DNA of 64,000 nt from Streptomyces cinnamoneus (GTDB lineage Bacteria > Actinomycetota > Actinomycetes > Streptomycetales > Streptomycetaceae), in assembly GCF_002939475.1 (NCBI RefSeq), contig NZ_PKFQ01000001.1, forward strand, positions 5,329,001-5,393,000, written 5' to 3'. The notes below the pieces were generated by a model. It did not search any database. It was not told where the DNA came from and worked only from the letters and a program-made list of their open reading frames with translations. The translations under genes were made by a program, and so were the position numbers. Shown in pieces: positions 16,498 through 26,320 of this stretch (the first letter of the stretch is position 1; the number at the start of each line of letters is the position of its first letter).

Positions 16498-17745
16498 TCA
16501 GGGCGCGAGGTCGGCCAGGAGGTCGTCAAGCACGGTCTCCTCCTCGACGCGTACGCCGAGGCCGGTGAGGGCCGGCCGCAGCTCCGGGTCCCAGGGGGCG
16601 TCGACGGGCTTGCCGGTCAGGGGTGGTGCCAGGGGAGCGGCGGTGGCGGCCGTGCGGTACTCGGCGGCGGTGTAGCGCCAGGGGCGCCAGGGGACGCGTT
16701 GCAGCAGGGCGGTGGCGATGCGTATGCCGCCCCAGTCGAAGTCGCCGTGGTAGCGGAGTTGTGATCCGCGGGTGTGCAGGTGGCGCAGGAGGGTGAGGGC
16801 GGCGGCCGAGGGCTGGCCCTGGAGGCAGACGAGGGGCGGGCAGGCGGGGCCGTGGGTGTCGGCCGCGGTGGCGAGCACGGTGGGGTTCTCGCAGACGTAC
16901 ACCACCAGGGGCGCCGTAAGGGGCGGGGTGCGGGTGAGCTGGCGCAGGGTGAGCACGGCCGGTTCCCCTGCGTCGGCGGCCCAGTCGAGGGCGGGGGTGC
17001 CGCGCAGGCCCAAGGTCAGGACGGTGGAGGACAGGGCGTCCTTGAGCAGGCCCGCGGAGGCCCACGCTTCGCGGCGCCACTCGGCCCCGGTGCCGTCGGG
17101 GAAGCCGGTCAGGGCGCGGATGCCGGAGAGGACGAGGGTGGCGAGCGGGGTGCCGTCGTCCAGGGCGTGGGCGTCGCCCAGGGTGCGGGCGGCGAAGGCG
17201 GGGAGGGAGACGGGCGGCTCGGCGGGCAGTTGCCGCAGGGCGGTCGTCGTGGCGGTGAGCAGGGTATGGGCAGCGTCCGGGGTACGCGCGAGGCGGCGGA
17301 CGAGACCGTTGCGGATGGTCTGCTCGCTCCAGCCGGCCAGTTCCGGCCGCTCGGTGCCCAGGGTGGTGAGCGGAGCGCAGGCGCCCTGCCAGGCGTTCGC
17401 CTCCTGCTTGAGTACGTCGCTGAGGAGGACGACGGGCCCGGTGAGGGCGACGACGGCAGCGCCGAGGCCCTCGGGGCTCACTCCGGAGCGGCGCAGGACG
17501 GCGTCGACCGTGTCGAGCCGTACGCTCAGTGAGCGTCCGGAACCCGGGGCGCGACCGAGCAGGCGTTCGGCGGCGGCCCGCTCGCCGGCGGTGGGCGCGG
17601 CCAGGGTCACCGGGCCGGCGAGGGGCTCGCCGCGTTCCATGCGGCTGCGGGCCCGGTCCACGAGCCAGGCGCAGTCCGGGTCGCCGAGGAGGCGGGTGAG
17701 GCGGTCGTGGTCGATGCGTGTGGCGGAGGCGTGGGGTGTGCTCAT
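16498..17745 (-). CDS. jetD: Wadjet type II JetD, Toprim-like nuclease subunit (DUF2399/TIGR02679)
   Basis: A 415-residue protein from ATG 17745. The C-terminal third holds the DUF2399 signature YHGDFDWGGIRIA, the Toprim-like acidic motif expected to bind metal and cut DNA. The preceding stretch PLVVYVCENPTVLATA and the following WRPWRYTAAEYR also fit TIGR02679. In Wadjet systems JetD is the endonuclease that cleaves circular plasmid DNA after loop extrusion by JetABC. A long in-frame extension into jetC exists but is an antisense-type shadow of that gene; 35 bp separate the real start from the jetC stop. It is the last of four genes in the order jetA-B-C-D. Confidence 0.88.
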   Translation of the reverse strand: MSTPHASATRIDHDRLTRLLGDPDCAWLVDRARSRMERGEPLAGPVTLAAPTAGERAAAERLLGRAPGSGRSLSVRLDTVDAVLRRSGVSPEGLGAAVVALTGPVVLLSDVLKQEANAWQGACAPLTTLGTERPELAGWSEQTIRNGLVRRLARTPDAAHTLLTATTTALRQLPAEPPVSLPAFAARTLGDAHALDDGTPLATLVLSGIRALTGFPDGTGAEWRREAWASAGLLKDALSSTVLTLGLRGTPALDWAADAGEPAVLTLRQLTRTPPLTAPLVVYVCENPTVLATAADTHGPACPPLVCLQGQPSAAALTLLRHLHTRGSQLRYHGDFDWGGIRIATALLQRVPWRPWRYTAAEYRTAATAAPLAPPLTGKPVDAPWDPELRPALTGLGVRVEEETVLDDLLADLAP

Positions 17746-17780
17746 CCGATGACCGTTCCCGTGATCGGCCCCTGTCTCGT

Positions 17781-20700
17781 TCACGCCCACAGCGTGTCCT
17801 GGTCGGGCGCGGCGGTGCCGGCCGGCTCGGACTCCGCAGTTCCAGGGGAGCGCGCCGGCGCGGGGACGGTTGCCATGGGGTAGCCGGGGTCTGTGACCCG
17901 TTCGCGGCGGGTGCCGTCCCATTGCCAGCGGGTCACCAGGACGGCGTCGATGTCGTCGACGCGGGAGAGCTGGGCGATGGCGATGCCGGGCACTTGCGGG
18001 TAGCAGGCCCATTCGCGTTCGCTGGTCATCACCACGTCCAGGTCGAAGGCGTGCAGCAGGCCGAGGCACTTGGCGCGGGAGTCGTCGTCGACGCCCGCGA
18101 AGGCTTCGTCCAGGGTGACCAGGCGTGGCGCGTACGGGCCGGCGGTGGCGTAGTGCGAGGAGGCTGCGGCGAAGAGGGGGACGGAGACGGCCAGGACGCG
18201 TTCGCCGCCGGACGCGGGCCCGGTGGCCGGCACCCAGGTGCCGTGCTGGTGGCGTTCGATGCCGAACTCGTGCCACGTGCGGTAGTCGAGGGCCGTAGTG
18301 AGGACGTCGAGCCAGCTGCCTGCCGCGTCGTCGGCTTGGGCGCGGGCGATCTGGGCCTGCAGGAACTCGCCGATCGCTGCCCGGTCCTCGGCCGACCAAG
18401 CGTCGGCGGACTGGCGCAGCCGTGCCCGTGCCTGCGCCAGTCCGGCGGGTGCCTTGCGGGAGGGCCGCCACAGCAGGCGCAGCTTCATGCCGGTGGAGGT
18501 GGGCCGCTGCTCCAGTTCGGCGTTCATCGCGTGCACTTGGCGCTCGGCGGTGCCGATCAGCTCCTGCAGGGTGCCGGCGACCTCGGTCAGCAGGTGGGTC
18601 TCCAGGATCTCGCGTTCGTGCGCCGAGAGGATGCGGGTCAGCTCCTGGACCTCCGCGGCCAGGGCCTCGGCCAGCTCGGGGACGGCGCGTTCCCGCCCCT
18701 GGTAGACGAGGTCGACGACCATCCCGTCCTCGGTCATGCGAGCCGTGGCGCCGTGGCCGCCCCGGGAGAGGACGTCCTGGAGTTTCTTGTACTCCTCGCT
18801 GAGCCGCTTCTGCACGCGCTCCCAGGCACCGTCCGAGTCGTCCGTGTCGGACAGTTCGCTTTCGATGGCGCGGGCGAGCGTGATCGCCGGAGTGGCCGCC
18901 CACGTGCCGCCGTCCATCGGCGGCATGGGGACCTCGGGCAGGGCCACGGCGAGCAGACCGGTGGCCGCGAATCGCTGGAGCGCGGCGATGGCCTCGGCGC
19001 GCGCGGCTGCCGCGTCGTGGACGTCCTTCTCCAACTGATCGATGCGTCCCTCGGCCCGGCCGGTACGGCGGTCCGCGGCCGAGTAGTCGTGACGAGCCTG
19101 CTTCTGGTCCCGCTCGCACGTGGCGAGGGCGTCGGCCGTTTCGGTCAGACGGCGCTCCAAGTCCGCGACGGCGGCTCCGACAGTAGAGCGCAGCGTGGTG
19201 TGGTGCTCGTCCGCGGCGGCGGCCCGGCGGGCCGCCTCGGCCATACGCCCGTCCAGTTCCGTCACCCGTTCCCCGGTCCGGGCGGTCTCCGCCTGCTCGT
19301 CGGCGACGGCGCGTCGGGCTTCGTCGCGTTCCCGCAGGGCGGGCCACAGAGCGGCGAGGGCGGCGGTGTGATCGGCCAGGGCCTGGCGGACGGCCGCAAG
19401 GGCCGTCCGGTCGGTGGGCAGGTGGACGGCGTCGGCGGTCTCGTTCAGTTCCGCAGCAGCCTCGGCCTCCCGCCGGGCTGCCTCTGCCAGTTCGGCCGCG
19501 CGTTCCTCCTGGCGTTCCCTGGCCCGGTGGGCGGCGTCCGCCGCCGCAGCGGCCACCGCGTGGGCGTGGCGTAGCCCGGCGTCGTCGGGAAGGCCGGCCA
19601 GTTCGGCGTCCAGCCTGCGGCGCCGTTCGGTCACCGAGGCGTTCTGGGCTTCGAGACGGGCGGTGCTCTCCGCCAGGGCGTCCAGTTCGCCGCGCAGGGC
19701 GGTGATGCGGGCGCGGCGTGCTTCCTCGCGGGCGCCTTCGCCCACGTACACGGCGCTCTCCTTCGACCAGCTGCCGGTGAGCGCGCCGATGCGGAAGCGG
19801 CCGTCGGCCGCCACCCAGGTGCGGGGGGCCTCCGGGGAAGTGGCGTCCTCGTCCCCGAGCCCGATGGCAGCGAGGACGGCGGACACCGCTCGTTCCCCGA
19901 CCTGGACAGCCCGGGGGTCGCCGTGGTCGACGGCGGGTCGCAACAGATCGGCGAGGACGGGCCCGGACAGCGGCGCGTCGGGGGCCGGCGGCGACAGCAG
20001 CACGTCGTGCCCCCCGGCTTCCAGGACGGTGCCGTCCGGGCACACCCACGCGTCCAGGAGCCCGGACGCCTCCAGCGCGGCTTCCAGTCCCGCCCGCTGC
20101 CCGGGAGTGACGTGGTCGCGGAAGTCGATCAGCCGCCACAGGGGCGCCCCAGGGGCCCGGTCACGCAGGCCGGGCGTGCGGGTGTGGGGCGCCGCCGGAC
20201 CACGCTGGGCTCCGGCCTCCAGCTCGACCAGGTCTCCCTGGACCGCTGTGTGCCGGTCGGCGAGCTCTGCCAGCCTCCGGCCCAGCTCGGCGGTCTGATC
20301 GGCCAGGCCGGCGGCCAGCGTGCGGTGCGCGGCCGCGACCCGCTCCCGGGCCGGACTGGGGCCGTGCAAGTGGGTGCTCCAGTCCTGCAGAGCGTCCAGG
20401 AGCCCCGTCCGGTCGGCGACAGCCAGTTCCGCACACCGGTCGAGGTGTTCTCGTACGGCGTCGACCAGCTCCCGGCCCGCCTCGGCGGCGGCCGCTTCCG
20501 CCTGGGCCTTGCGTTCGCCGGTGTGGGTGGCCTCGGCCTGGGCGTCGTCCAGATGCCGGGCGGCGGCCCGCCGTTCGCCGACCGCATGTTCGGTCTGGGC
20601 GACCAGCTTCTCCACGTGATCGAGGGTGCGTCGTCTACGGGCCACCGCCTCTTCGGCCGCATGCCGCAGCTCGGCCCCGGGTGCCGTGCCGTCGCCGAGC

Positions 20701-21938
20701 ACGTCGCCGAGCCGGGCCGCCCGGGCCGTCTCCTGCGCCTGGCCCAGCGCGTTCTCGACGCGCTGATCAGCCGCGGTCAGCCGTCCTTCGGCGCTCGCGA
20801 GGCGGCCCAGGGCGCGGGAGTGCGCCTGGGCTGCCTGTTCCCGGTCCCCTTCGGCGCGGCGCTTCTCCTCGGCGGTGCGGCGGGCGTCGGCCGCGGCCTG
20901 CTCCAGCTCCCGGGCGCTGCGCATCTCCGGGCCCGTGCGCAGGGCGGCGTCCTGGGCGGTCAGCCGTACGGCCGTCTCCTCCAGCCGGGCGATCCGCTCG
21001 GCCGCGTCGGTCCGGTGCCGCTCGGCTTCCTCCCGCTCGGCCCGTGCCTGGGTCAGGTCACGGTGCAGCTGTTCGTAGCGGGCGTGCTCGCTGCGGGGCA
21101 GCCGGGCCCGCCGCCGGGTGGCCACGCGGGCGTAGCGACGGTAGTAACCGAGGAACGCGGAGGCTGCCCGCTCGGCCTCGCTGGCCGCCCGCAGCTCTTC
21201 CTTCTCCTCGTCCAGGGAGTGAAACGCCTCGGCCACGTCGGCGATGACGGCCTGGTCCATGGGCGGCAGTGCCTCGGTCAGCGCCCGGGACAGGGCCGTC
21301 TCATTGGGCCGCTTGGACAGCTGGGGCTGGCGCAGCTGGATGAGCAGGTCGACCAGGGCCGCGTAGCGTCGCTCGCCGAGGCCGAACAGCGCCTCGTCGA
21401 CCGCCCTGCGGTACGCCTTCGCCTGGTCGTAGACCATCCCGTGGCCGGCGACGGCCTCGGCCAGGCGGTCCCGCGACAACGCGGTGCCGGTCGTGTCGAG
21501 CAGGCTCAGTTCCTCGCCGACGCGCTGGTCGGTGACCGCGTACCAGTGGCGGGCGATTCCACGGCCCGTCACCGCCTTCAGGCCGCACAGCAACGTACGG
21601 AAGTGCGCGCGGCCGGATTCCTCGTCGCGCCGGCCGAACTCGATCCAGGTGTAGCCCAGCCGTTCGGGGTGCGGGTGCTGCCCGCCGAGCAGCAGGTTCC
21701 ACTCCATGCGCTTGCCCGGGTCGGCGTCGGGCTCCACCCGCCGCGCGGACAGGTCGCCGTCCAGGAGGAAGGGAAGGGTCAGGGCGAGCACCTTGGACTT
21801 GCCGGTGCCGTTGTTGCCGCGCAGCAGCAGCCGGCCGTCCCGGAACCAGAACTCCTCGGTGTCGTAGTAGAAGAGATCGACCAGGCCGATACGCAGGGTC
21901 CGCCACCGGCCGGGCGCGGGGTCGGGCAGGACGGTCAC
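17781..21938 (-). CDS. jetC: Wadjet type II JetC, SMC-like ATPase (TIGR02680)
   Basis: A 1385-residue SMC/MukB-like ATPase, the length usual for TIGR02680. Walker A is RGNNGTGKSKVLAL near residue 40. The ABC signature SGGERVLAVSVPLF and Walker B RLVTLDEAFAGVDDDSRAKC are near the C-terminus. Between them lie two long heptad-rich coiled-coil arms, with many Ala/Glu/Arg, separated by a central hinge region around residues 590-760. It should form the DNA-loop-extruding core with JetA and JetB that detects small circular DNA. The GTG start overlaps the jetB stop by 4 bp. Confidence 0.9.
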   Translation of the reverse strand: MTVLPDPAPGRWRTLRIGLVDLFYYDTEEFWFRDGRLLLRGNNGTGKSKVLALTLPFLLDGDLSARRVEPDADPGKRMEWNLLLGGQHPHPERLGYTWIEFGRRDEESGRAHFRTLLCGLKAVTGRGIARHWYAVTDQRVGEELSLLDTTGTALSRDRLAEAVAGHGMVYDQAKAYRRAVDEALFGLGERRYAALVDLLIQLRQPQLSKRPNETALSRALTEALPPMDQAVIADVAEAFHSLDEEKEELRAASEAERAASAFLGYYRRYARVATRRRARLPRSEHARYEQLHRDLTQARAEREEAERHRTDAAERIARLEETAVRLTAQDAALRTGPEMRSARELEQAAADARRTAEEKRRAEGDREQAAQAHSRALGRLASAEGRLTAADQRVENALGQAQETARAARLGDVLGDGTAPGAELRHAAEEAVARRRRTLDHVEKLVAQTEHAVGERRAAARHLDDAQAEATHTGERKAQAEAAAAEAGRELVDAVREHLDRCAELAVADRTGLLDALQDWSTHLHGPSPARERVAAAHRTLAAGLADQTAELGRRLAELADRHTAVQGDLVELEAGAQRGPAAPHTRTPGLRDRAPGAPLWRLIDFRDHVTPGQRAGLEAALEASGLLDAWVCPDGTVLEAGGHDVLLSPPAPDAPLSGPVLADLLRPAVDHGDPRAVQVGERAVSAVLAAIGLGDEDATSPEAPRTWVAADGRFRIGALTGSWSKESAVYVGEGAREEARRARITALRGELDALAESTARLEAQNASVTERRRRLDAELAGLPDDAGLRHAHAVAAAAADAAHRARERQEERAAELAEAARREAEAAAELNETADAVHLPTDRTALAAVRQALADHTAALAALWPALRERDEARRAVADEQAETARTGERVTELDGRMAEAARRAAAADEHHTTLRSTVGAAVADLERRLTETADALATCERDQKQARHDYSAADRRTGRAEGRIDQLEKDVHDAAAARAEAIAALQRFAATGLLAVALPEVPMPPMDGGTWAATPAITLARAIESELSDTDDSDGAWERVQKRLSEEYKKLQDVLSRGGHGATARMTEDGMVVDLVYQGRERAVPELAEALAAEVQELTRILSAHEREILETHLLTEVAGTLQELIGTAERQVHAMNAELEQRPTSTGMKLRLLWRPSRKAPAGLAQARARLRQSADAWSAEDRAAIGEFLQAQIARAQADDAAGSWLDVLTTALDYRTWHEFGIERHQHGTWVPATGPASGGERVLAVSVPLFAAASSHYATAGPYAPRLVTLDEAFAGVDDDSRAKCLGLLHAFDLDVVMTSEREWACYPQVPGIAIAQLSRVDDIDAVLVTRWQWDGTRRERVTDPGYPMATVPAPARSPGTAESEPAGTAAPDQDTLWA

Positions 21939-23191
21939 GACTGCGATGCCTTTCGCTGAGAGGTAGGGGAGGTCCGGGAGCTGCGGGGAGCGGTGCGTCC
22001 TGGCTCCGTCACGACGGCCTCACCGACCGCATAGCGCGCGAGCGCCGGCAGTGCGGTGACACCCCCCGCGGTGTGACTGATCAGGCCAAGTGCGGTCAGC
22101 CTCTCCAGCGCCTGGCCCACCAGCTCCGCTTCCGCGCCGGGCTGCTTGGCGCTCTTCGACCAGAACGCGCCGTGCTCGGCGGCCAGCTCCCGCACCCGCC
22201 GCTCCAGATCACCGCGGCTCACCTCACCGTCCGAGGCCGCCAGGTACTCGGCGAGCAGGAGGGTGATCTGCCCGTGGGTGCCCTGCTCGGGCATCCGTAC
22301 GTCGGTCAGATCGTCCTGCGGGTCGACCATCGCGATGCCCTCGGCCCGCACTTCCGGGACGAGACCGGTGAGTTCGGTGATACGGGCGGTGATGAAGGCG
22401 CGCTGCCGGGTGAGGTAGGCGAGTTCCTCGTCGCTCAGCTCGTCGTAGTACAGCACCGGGTCGTCCAGCAGCCGCCGGGTCAACGTCTGGCGGATGGCGC
22501 GGAACCGGAGATCGTCGCTGTCCAGCGCGCTTTCGGCGGTCAGCTCGGCCAGACGTTCCTCGAAGTCGCCGCAGGTGATGGTCGACGGGCCGCGGCGGGC
22601 GGACAGCAGCCCCGCCAGAACGCGGCGCTGCACGTCGTACAGGACGTCACCGGTCCCGGTGACGTACGCCTCCTCGTCCCCGGCCACCCGCCGCAGCACC
22701 CCGTACCGCAGCAGCAGCCGCACCGCCGCCGCCAGGTCCAGTCGCTCGTCCCGGCGCTCCATGGTGAACTCCACCCCGGCGGCGACCAGGTGCGGATCCG
22801 CGGCGTCCAGCGTGACCTGGTCGGCCAGCCGGCCCAGGGCGATCTGTGCCTCACCCCGCTCCAGGGCTGCCAGCGCCAGGCACAGCAGCACGTACCGGCG
22901 GCGCGTGAACGGGGCGCGGGCACGAGACGCCTCACGCGCCGGGTGCGTGGGGTCGGCCAGACTGCCGGGGGTCCGGGCCAGCCGGGCGCCCTCCGCGTCC
23001 AGGCGCAGCGACCAGCCGGTGTTGCGGTCGAACCACTCGCGCAGAACGGACGCGTGCTGTCGTACCAGCCGGAACTCGTCCGCGTACGGGCCCTGAGCCA
23101 GCAGCAGCGGCTCTTTCAGGAGCGCCCGGGCGGCCTTGTGCGTTTCGGCGGTGCGCCGGCCGTCCAGCACGTCGCCCAGGGGAGTGGTCAC
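21935..23191 (-). CDS. jetB: Wadjet type II JetB (DUF2398/TIGR02678)
   Basis: A 418-residue protein matching in size and look the TIGR02678/DUF2398 family, the MukE-like subunit of Wadjet II. Landmarks are RRRYVLLCLALAALERGEAQ, LLLRYGVLRRVAGDEEAYV, and RQTLTRRLLDDPVLYYDELS with YLTRQRAFI. It has winged-helix character and no catalytic motif. The GTG start overlaps the jetA stop by 4 bp, and its own stop overlaps the jetC start by 4 bp. This ensures coupled translation of the complex subunits. Confidence 0.88.
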   Translation of the reverse strand: MTTPLGDVLDGRRTAETHKAARALLKEPLLLAQGPYADEFRLVRQHASVLREWFDRNTGWSLRLDAEGARLARTPGSLADPTHPAREASRARAPFTRRRYVLLCLALAALERGEAQIALGRLADQVTLDAADPHLVAAGVEFTMERRDERLDLAAAVRLLLRYGVLRRVAGDEEAYVTGTGDVLYDVQRRVLAGLLSARRGPSTITCGDFEERLAELTAESALDSDDLRFRAIRQTLTRRLLDDPVLYYDELSDEELAYLTRQRAFITARITELTGLVPEVRAEGIAMVDPQDDLTDVRMPEQGTHGQITLLLAEYLAASDGEVSRGDLERRVRELAAEHGAFWSKSAKQPGAEAELVGQALERLTALGLISHTAGGVTALPALARYAVGEAVVTEPGRTAPRSSRTSPTSQRKASQS

Positions 23192-24768
23192 GGGTGGACC
23201 TCCTCGTACGTGGCTTCGGGACCGGTGAGATCGGTGATCTCGACCAGGTGGTCGGGGCCGCTGAACACCCCGCCGGGCGTGCGGATCTCGGCCGTCGTGC
23301 CGTCGGCGAGGGCGGTCAGCCGGATCTCCATCGAGCCGTCGTTGCTGGTGGCCACCGTGCTCTTCGTCCCGGGCCGCCAGGTGGCGAGGGCGTCACCGAG
23401 CAGTTGCAGGAATAGACCGAAGGCCATCGGGTCGAGCTCCCCAAGCGCGGACAGCCGCGTGGCGCCGTCGGTCGCGAGTCTGGCTCGGGCGGCGGCGATC
23501 TCCCGCGCCTGTTTGGCGGCGATCTCCGCGAGTTCCCGCCGCTGTTCGGACCGGTCCGTCACCCGGCGGGCCCTGCCGCGGCGTTCGTAGCTGCCCGTAC
23601 GACGCAGCTGTGGGCTGATCCTCAGCGGCTCCGCCTCGGCCCACGGAGTGGACGGGGCCACCGGACGGGCCGTGCGCTGGGCCAGGGTCTCGGCGTCCAC
23701 GGCGAGATGACGGGCGGAGTACAGACCGAAGGCGGCCCGCCACAGCCGGTGCCGGGCCTCGTCGTCCGGGGCCTCGGCGAACCAGCGGGCCAGGGTGCGG
23801 AAGTCCGCGGACCGGTCGGAGCGCCCGGCCCTGCGTTCGTTCAGCTGCCGTACGACCGTCAGGAGCTGCGGTATCGCCCCGAGGGCCCGGCTGCGCAGCA
23901 GCCGGGCCTGCGACTCGCGGCCGTCCGCTGAGACGAACCAGGCGGCGAGCCCTGACCACTTGGCTGCCCAGCGGGCGTACGCCTCTTCCTCGGCGGTCTC
24001 CGCGTCCTCCGGGGCGGCGTCGGTTGCTTCCCGGGCCGCTGCCAGCCGCAGCAGAGCACGGGCCCGGCCGTCCTGCTCCAGCTCACCGATGAGCACGGCG
24101 ATCCGGCCGCCCAGCGTGATCAGGTCCTGAATGAACCGCTCCAGGTACTGGATCAGCCGGTCCTTGTAGGCGAGAAACACCTCGACCTGCACCCCGTGCA
24201 GGTCGACCGTGCGCTGGAGCGAACCCATGAACGCCCGCGCGTTCTCCGCCAGCGCCTCGAACCGGCCCGTCAGCGCCGACAGCGCCAGATGCGCCTTGGC
24301 CGCGTCCGGCTCACCCTCCTCCAGCTCGGCCGCGATCACCAGCAGCGCCCGCAGCTGCGTGACGATGTCGTGCAGCGCCACCGCCTGCAGCGCACCGCGC
24401 CGCCCCAGCGCCTCGTCGTACGCCGACAACGCCTGCTCGGCGGCCTCCCCGGCCTGCGTGAGCTGATAGATGAACCGCTTGCGGTAGAAGTCCTCGACCG
24501 CGGTGACCCGGGAGGTATCAGGGTCCGCCCGCAGATTGCCCCACTCCGCGAGACGGTCCAGAGCCTTCATCACTGCGTCCAGGTCGGACGGCCGGTGCTC
24601 CGGCGGCAGCGCGGCGTACACGTCCTCGGGCCGCAGATGTACCGCGAACCGCTCCTTCGCCGTGAGGAACGTACGCATCAGGCGCCGGTAGAGGACGGCG
24701 TTCGGAGCGGTCAGGTGGGCGAACGGCGCGTAACCGCCACCGGTCGAGCCGGAAGACTCTGGCGTCAT
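23188..24768 (-). CDS. jetA: Wadjet type II JetA (DUF2397/TIGR02677)
   Basis: A 526-residue protein from ATG 24768; longer in-frame starts upstream would cross non-coding-like sequence. Features of DUF2397/TIGR02677 are YAPFAHLTAPNAVLYRRLMR at the N-terminus, the winged-helix region around LDRLAEWGNLRADPDTSRV with FYRKRFIYQLTQAGEAAE, and the helical middle. It is the kleisin-like subunit that bridges the JetC heads. It heads the operon; a 20-bp perfect palindrome lies about 105 bp upstream. All four subunits are complete and unbroken, so the system should be functional. Confidence 0.88.
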   Translation of the reverse strand: MTPESSGSTGGGYAPFAHLTAPNAVLYRRLMRTFLTAKERFAVHLRPEDVYAALPPEHRPSDLDAVMKALDRLAEWGNLRADPDTSRVTAVEDFYRKRFIYQLTQAGEAAEQALSAYDEALGRRGALQAVALHDIVTQLRALLVIAAELEEGEPDAAKAHLALSALTGRFEALAENARAFMGSLQRTVDLHGVQVEVFLAYKDRLIQYLERFIQDLITLGGRIAVLIGELEQDGRARALLRLAAAREATDAAPEDAETAEEEAYARWAAKWSGLAAWFVSADGRESQARLLRSRALGAIPQLLTVVRQLNERRAGRSDRSADFRTLARWFAEAPDDEARHRLWRAAFGLYSARHLAVDAETLAQRTARPVAPSTPWAEAEPLRISPQLRRTGSYERRGRARRVTDRSEQRRELAEIAAKQAREIAAARARLATDGATRLSALGELDPMAFGLFLQLLGDALATWRPGTKSTVATSNDGSMEIRLTALADGTTAEIRTPGGVFSGPDHLVEITDLTGPEATYEEVHP

Positions 24769-24871
24769 CGTCCGGGCATCCTTCCAGGCAGATGCTCCGC
24801 GGCGGAAATTCCTGGGGTGAGGAACCGCCTCCACCTGTGGCAGATCTCGTCGGAGGGAGCCGGCACCAGCG

Positions 24872-24891
24872 CCACGCTGCCGGCAGCGTGG
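24872..24891. promoter_or_regulatory. Perfect 20-bp palindrome upstream of jetA
   Basis: ccacgctgccggcagcgtgg is a perfect palindrome about 105 bp before the jetA start, a plausible operator for the Wadjet operon. The remaining sequence 24769-25430 shows no convincing gene on either strand; reading frames there have no family resemblance. Confidence 0.35.
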
Positions 24892-25430
24892 GGCCGCCGC
24901 GCTGTGACCCGCGCGCAAGGGGATGTGACGCTCGTCGTCGACATGCTCAGCTCCTCCTCTCGGGCCGCCACGACCCGGCGCGCTGCTCTTCCGGAATCGG
25001 CCCCACCGCAAGCCGTCGCCGGTCACGATGAGACTGTACGGTGCGCCACTGACAGTGGGCCCCGAGACGGCCGGAGCCTGGGGCACTTCCGGGAGACGCC
25101 CTATGCCGCTGGGCTGCGGGCTCCATTCCGGTCCGGCGGCTGGGGCACTCCGGCGCTCGGTTCCGGCAGACCCCCGGGGTCGACATCAAGGGCCATCGGG
25201 CTTGTTGTCGTTTCCGACATCGATGATCCGAGGATGGCGTGGCCAGGACGCCGGACGAAATGTAGCATTATATCGCGCTTGGAAGCCACGACTGGCGAGG
25301 CCGGCCAGAACTCCCCCCGGCACCACCCGATTCGCCCCAAGGACGACACCAAGGTTCCCGGGCTCAACCTGGGTGGTGATTTCACCAACGACGAGACCGA
25401 CGGCATTCTCAAGAGGGGTGGGGTCGCAAG

Positions 25431-25600
25431 CCGCATCGCCATCGCCGATACCAACGCGCTCCTCCGGTTCCTTGATCCGCAACCACAGGCCGTGATGCGT
25501 GAAGGGCGGACTTCTCCTCGATCGGCCACTTGATCGTCTTCCCGCTCGTCTTGGCGGAGCTGGATTACCTTTGTCCGCGGACACGCCGAGGTCCAGGTGA
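25431..25600 (+). pseudogene. VapC-type PIN toxin remnant
   Basis: The frame from about 25431 gives IAIADTNALLRFLDP, the usual opening of a PIN toxin with the first active-site Asp. After a shift near 25510, another frame gives GHLIVFPLVLAELDYL, the typical second block. The remaining two thirds, with the other acidic residues, are missing. It is a broken toxin gene with no recognisable antitoxin left upstream. Confidence 0.5.
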
Positions 25601-25745
25601 GCGGATCGGGCCGGCGAGCCCAGGCTCTGCCCTGGCTGGTGATCCCATCTGGAGGAGGCAGCGACGGTGGTGCGGGCTCGGTTCTGACGGAATCGGTCAC
25701 AGATAAAGTCGATCCACCGCCGGCTGCACAGTGAGGAGTGCCGTA

Positions 25746-25970
25746 GTGATCAATCGCCATAATGAGTTGGACTACGGACTTCACAGTCCGGACTATGGCT
25801 TGTCTTACGAGCCCGATCCATGGGCCGAGCCCGAGCCTGCCTACGATCCGGACGCGTGGGAGAACGACTTCCGGGAGCAAGATTCGAACGAAGATCATGC
25901 TGAGGCCGGGTGGGAACAAGCTCTGCGCGAGGGCTACATCACCAGAGAACAGTTCGCGCGGCGTCGCTAG
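25746..25970 (+). CDS. Small acidic hypothetical protein
   Basis: A 74-residue, strongly acidic protein from GTG 25746, with GAGGAG 7 nt upstream. It ends GWEQALREGYITREQFARRR. Directly after its TAG the same frame stays open to 26144 and reads SAVEKLRTKLADPSLSDEER, then MATLERMLEEGE, which looks like real coding sequence. So either one gene of 132 codons has been split by a single nonsense mutation, or a second tiny gene follows. No family is recognised. Bases 26145-26320 hold nothing evident. Confidence 0.55.
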   Translation: MINRHNELDYGLHSPDYGLSYEPDPWAEPEPAYDPDAWENDFREQDSNEDHAEAGWEQALREGYITREQFARRR

Positions 25971-26320
25971 GTCCACGCTCCCGACACGCCATGGCCTGAA
26001 GCGGCGGACCAAGGGCAGACGATCAGGTCGGCAGTGGAAAAGCTGCGGACCAAGCTGGCTGATCCCAGCCTCAGCGACGAAGAACGGGCCGAGAACGAGC
26101 GGACGATGGCGACGCTGGAGCGCATGCTCGAGGAGGGCGAATAGTCGCCGAGGCTCCTACGCGTCGCCTGCGGTGAGGCCGGGAGTGTCGGTCGGGAGAG
26201 CGGTCAGGGCGGTGCGGTTCGTCGGGTCAATTCGACTCCTTTTCTGACCGGTGGGCGGAATCTCGCTTTTTGGTGTGCGGAATTCCGACGTCACACGGTG
26301 CGCTGGGGCCCTCGGATGGG

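Noticed and set aside
17746..20139. Extension of jetD by about 800 codons into jetC
   Set aside because: The extension is an Arg/Pro/Gly-rich shadow of jetC. The JetD family begins at ATG 17745, which gives normal length.
24196..25533. 445-codon frame opposite jetA and its spacer
   Set aside because: Mostly antisense to jetA. Only the tail from 25431 resembles a real PIN fragment, which is annotated separately.
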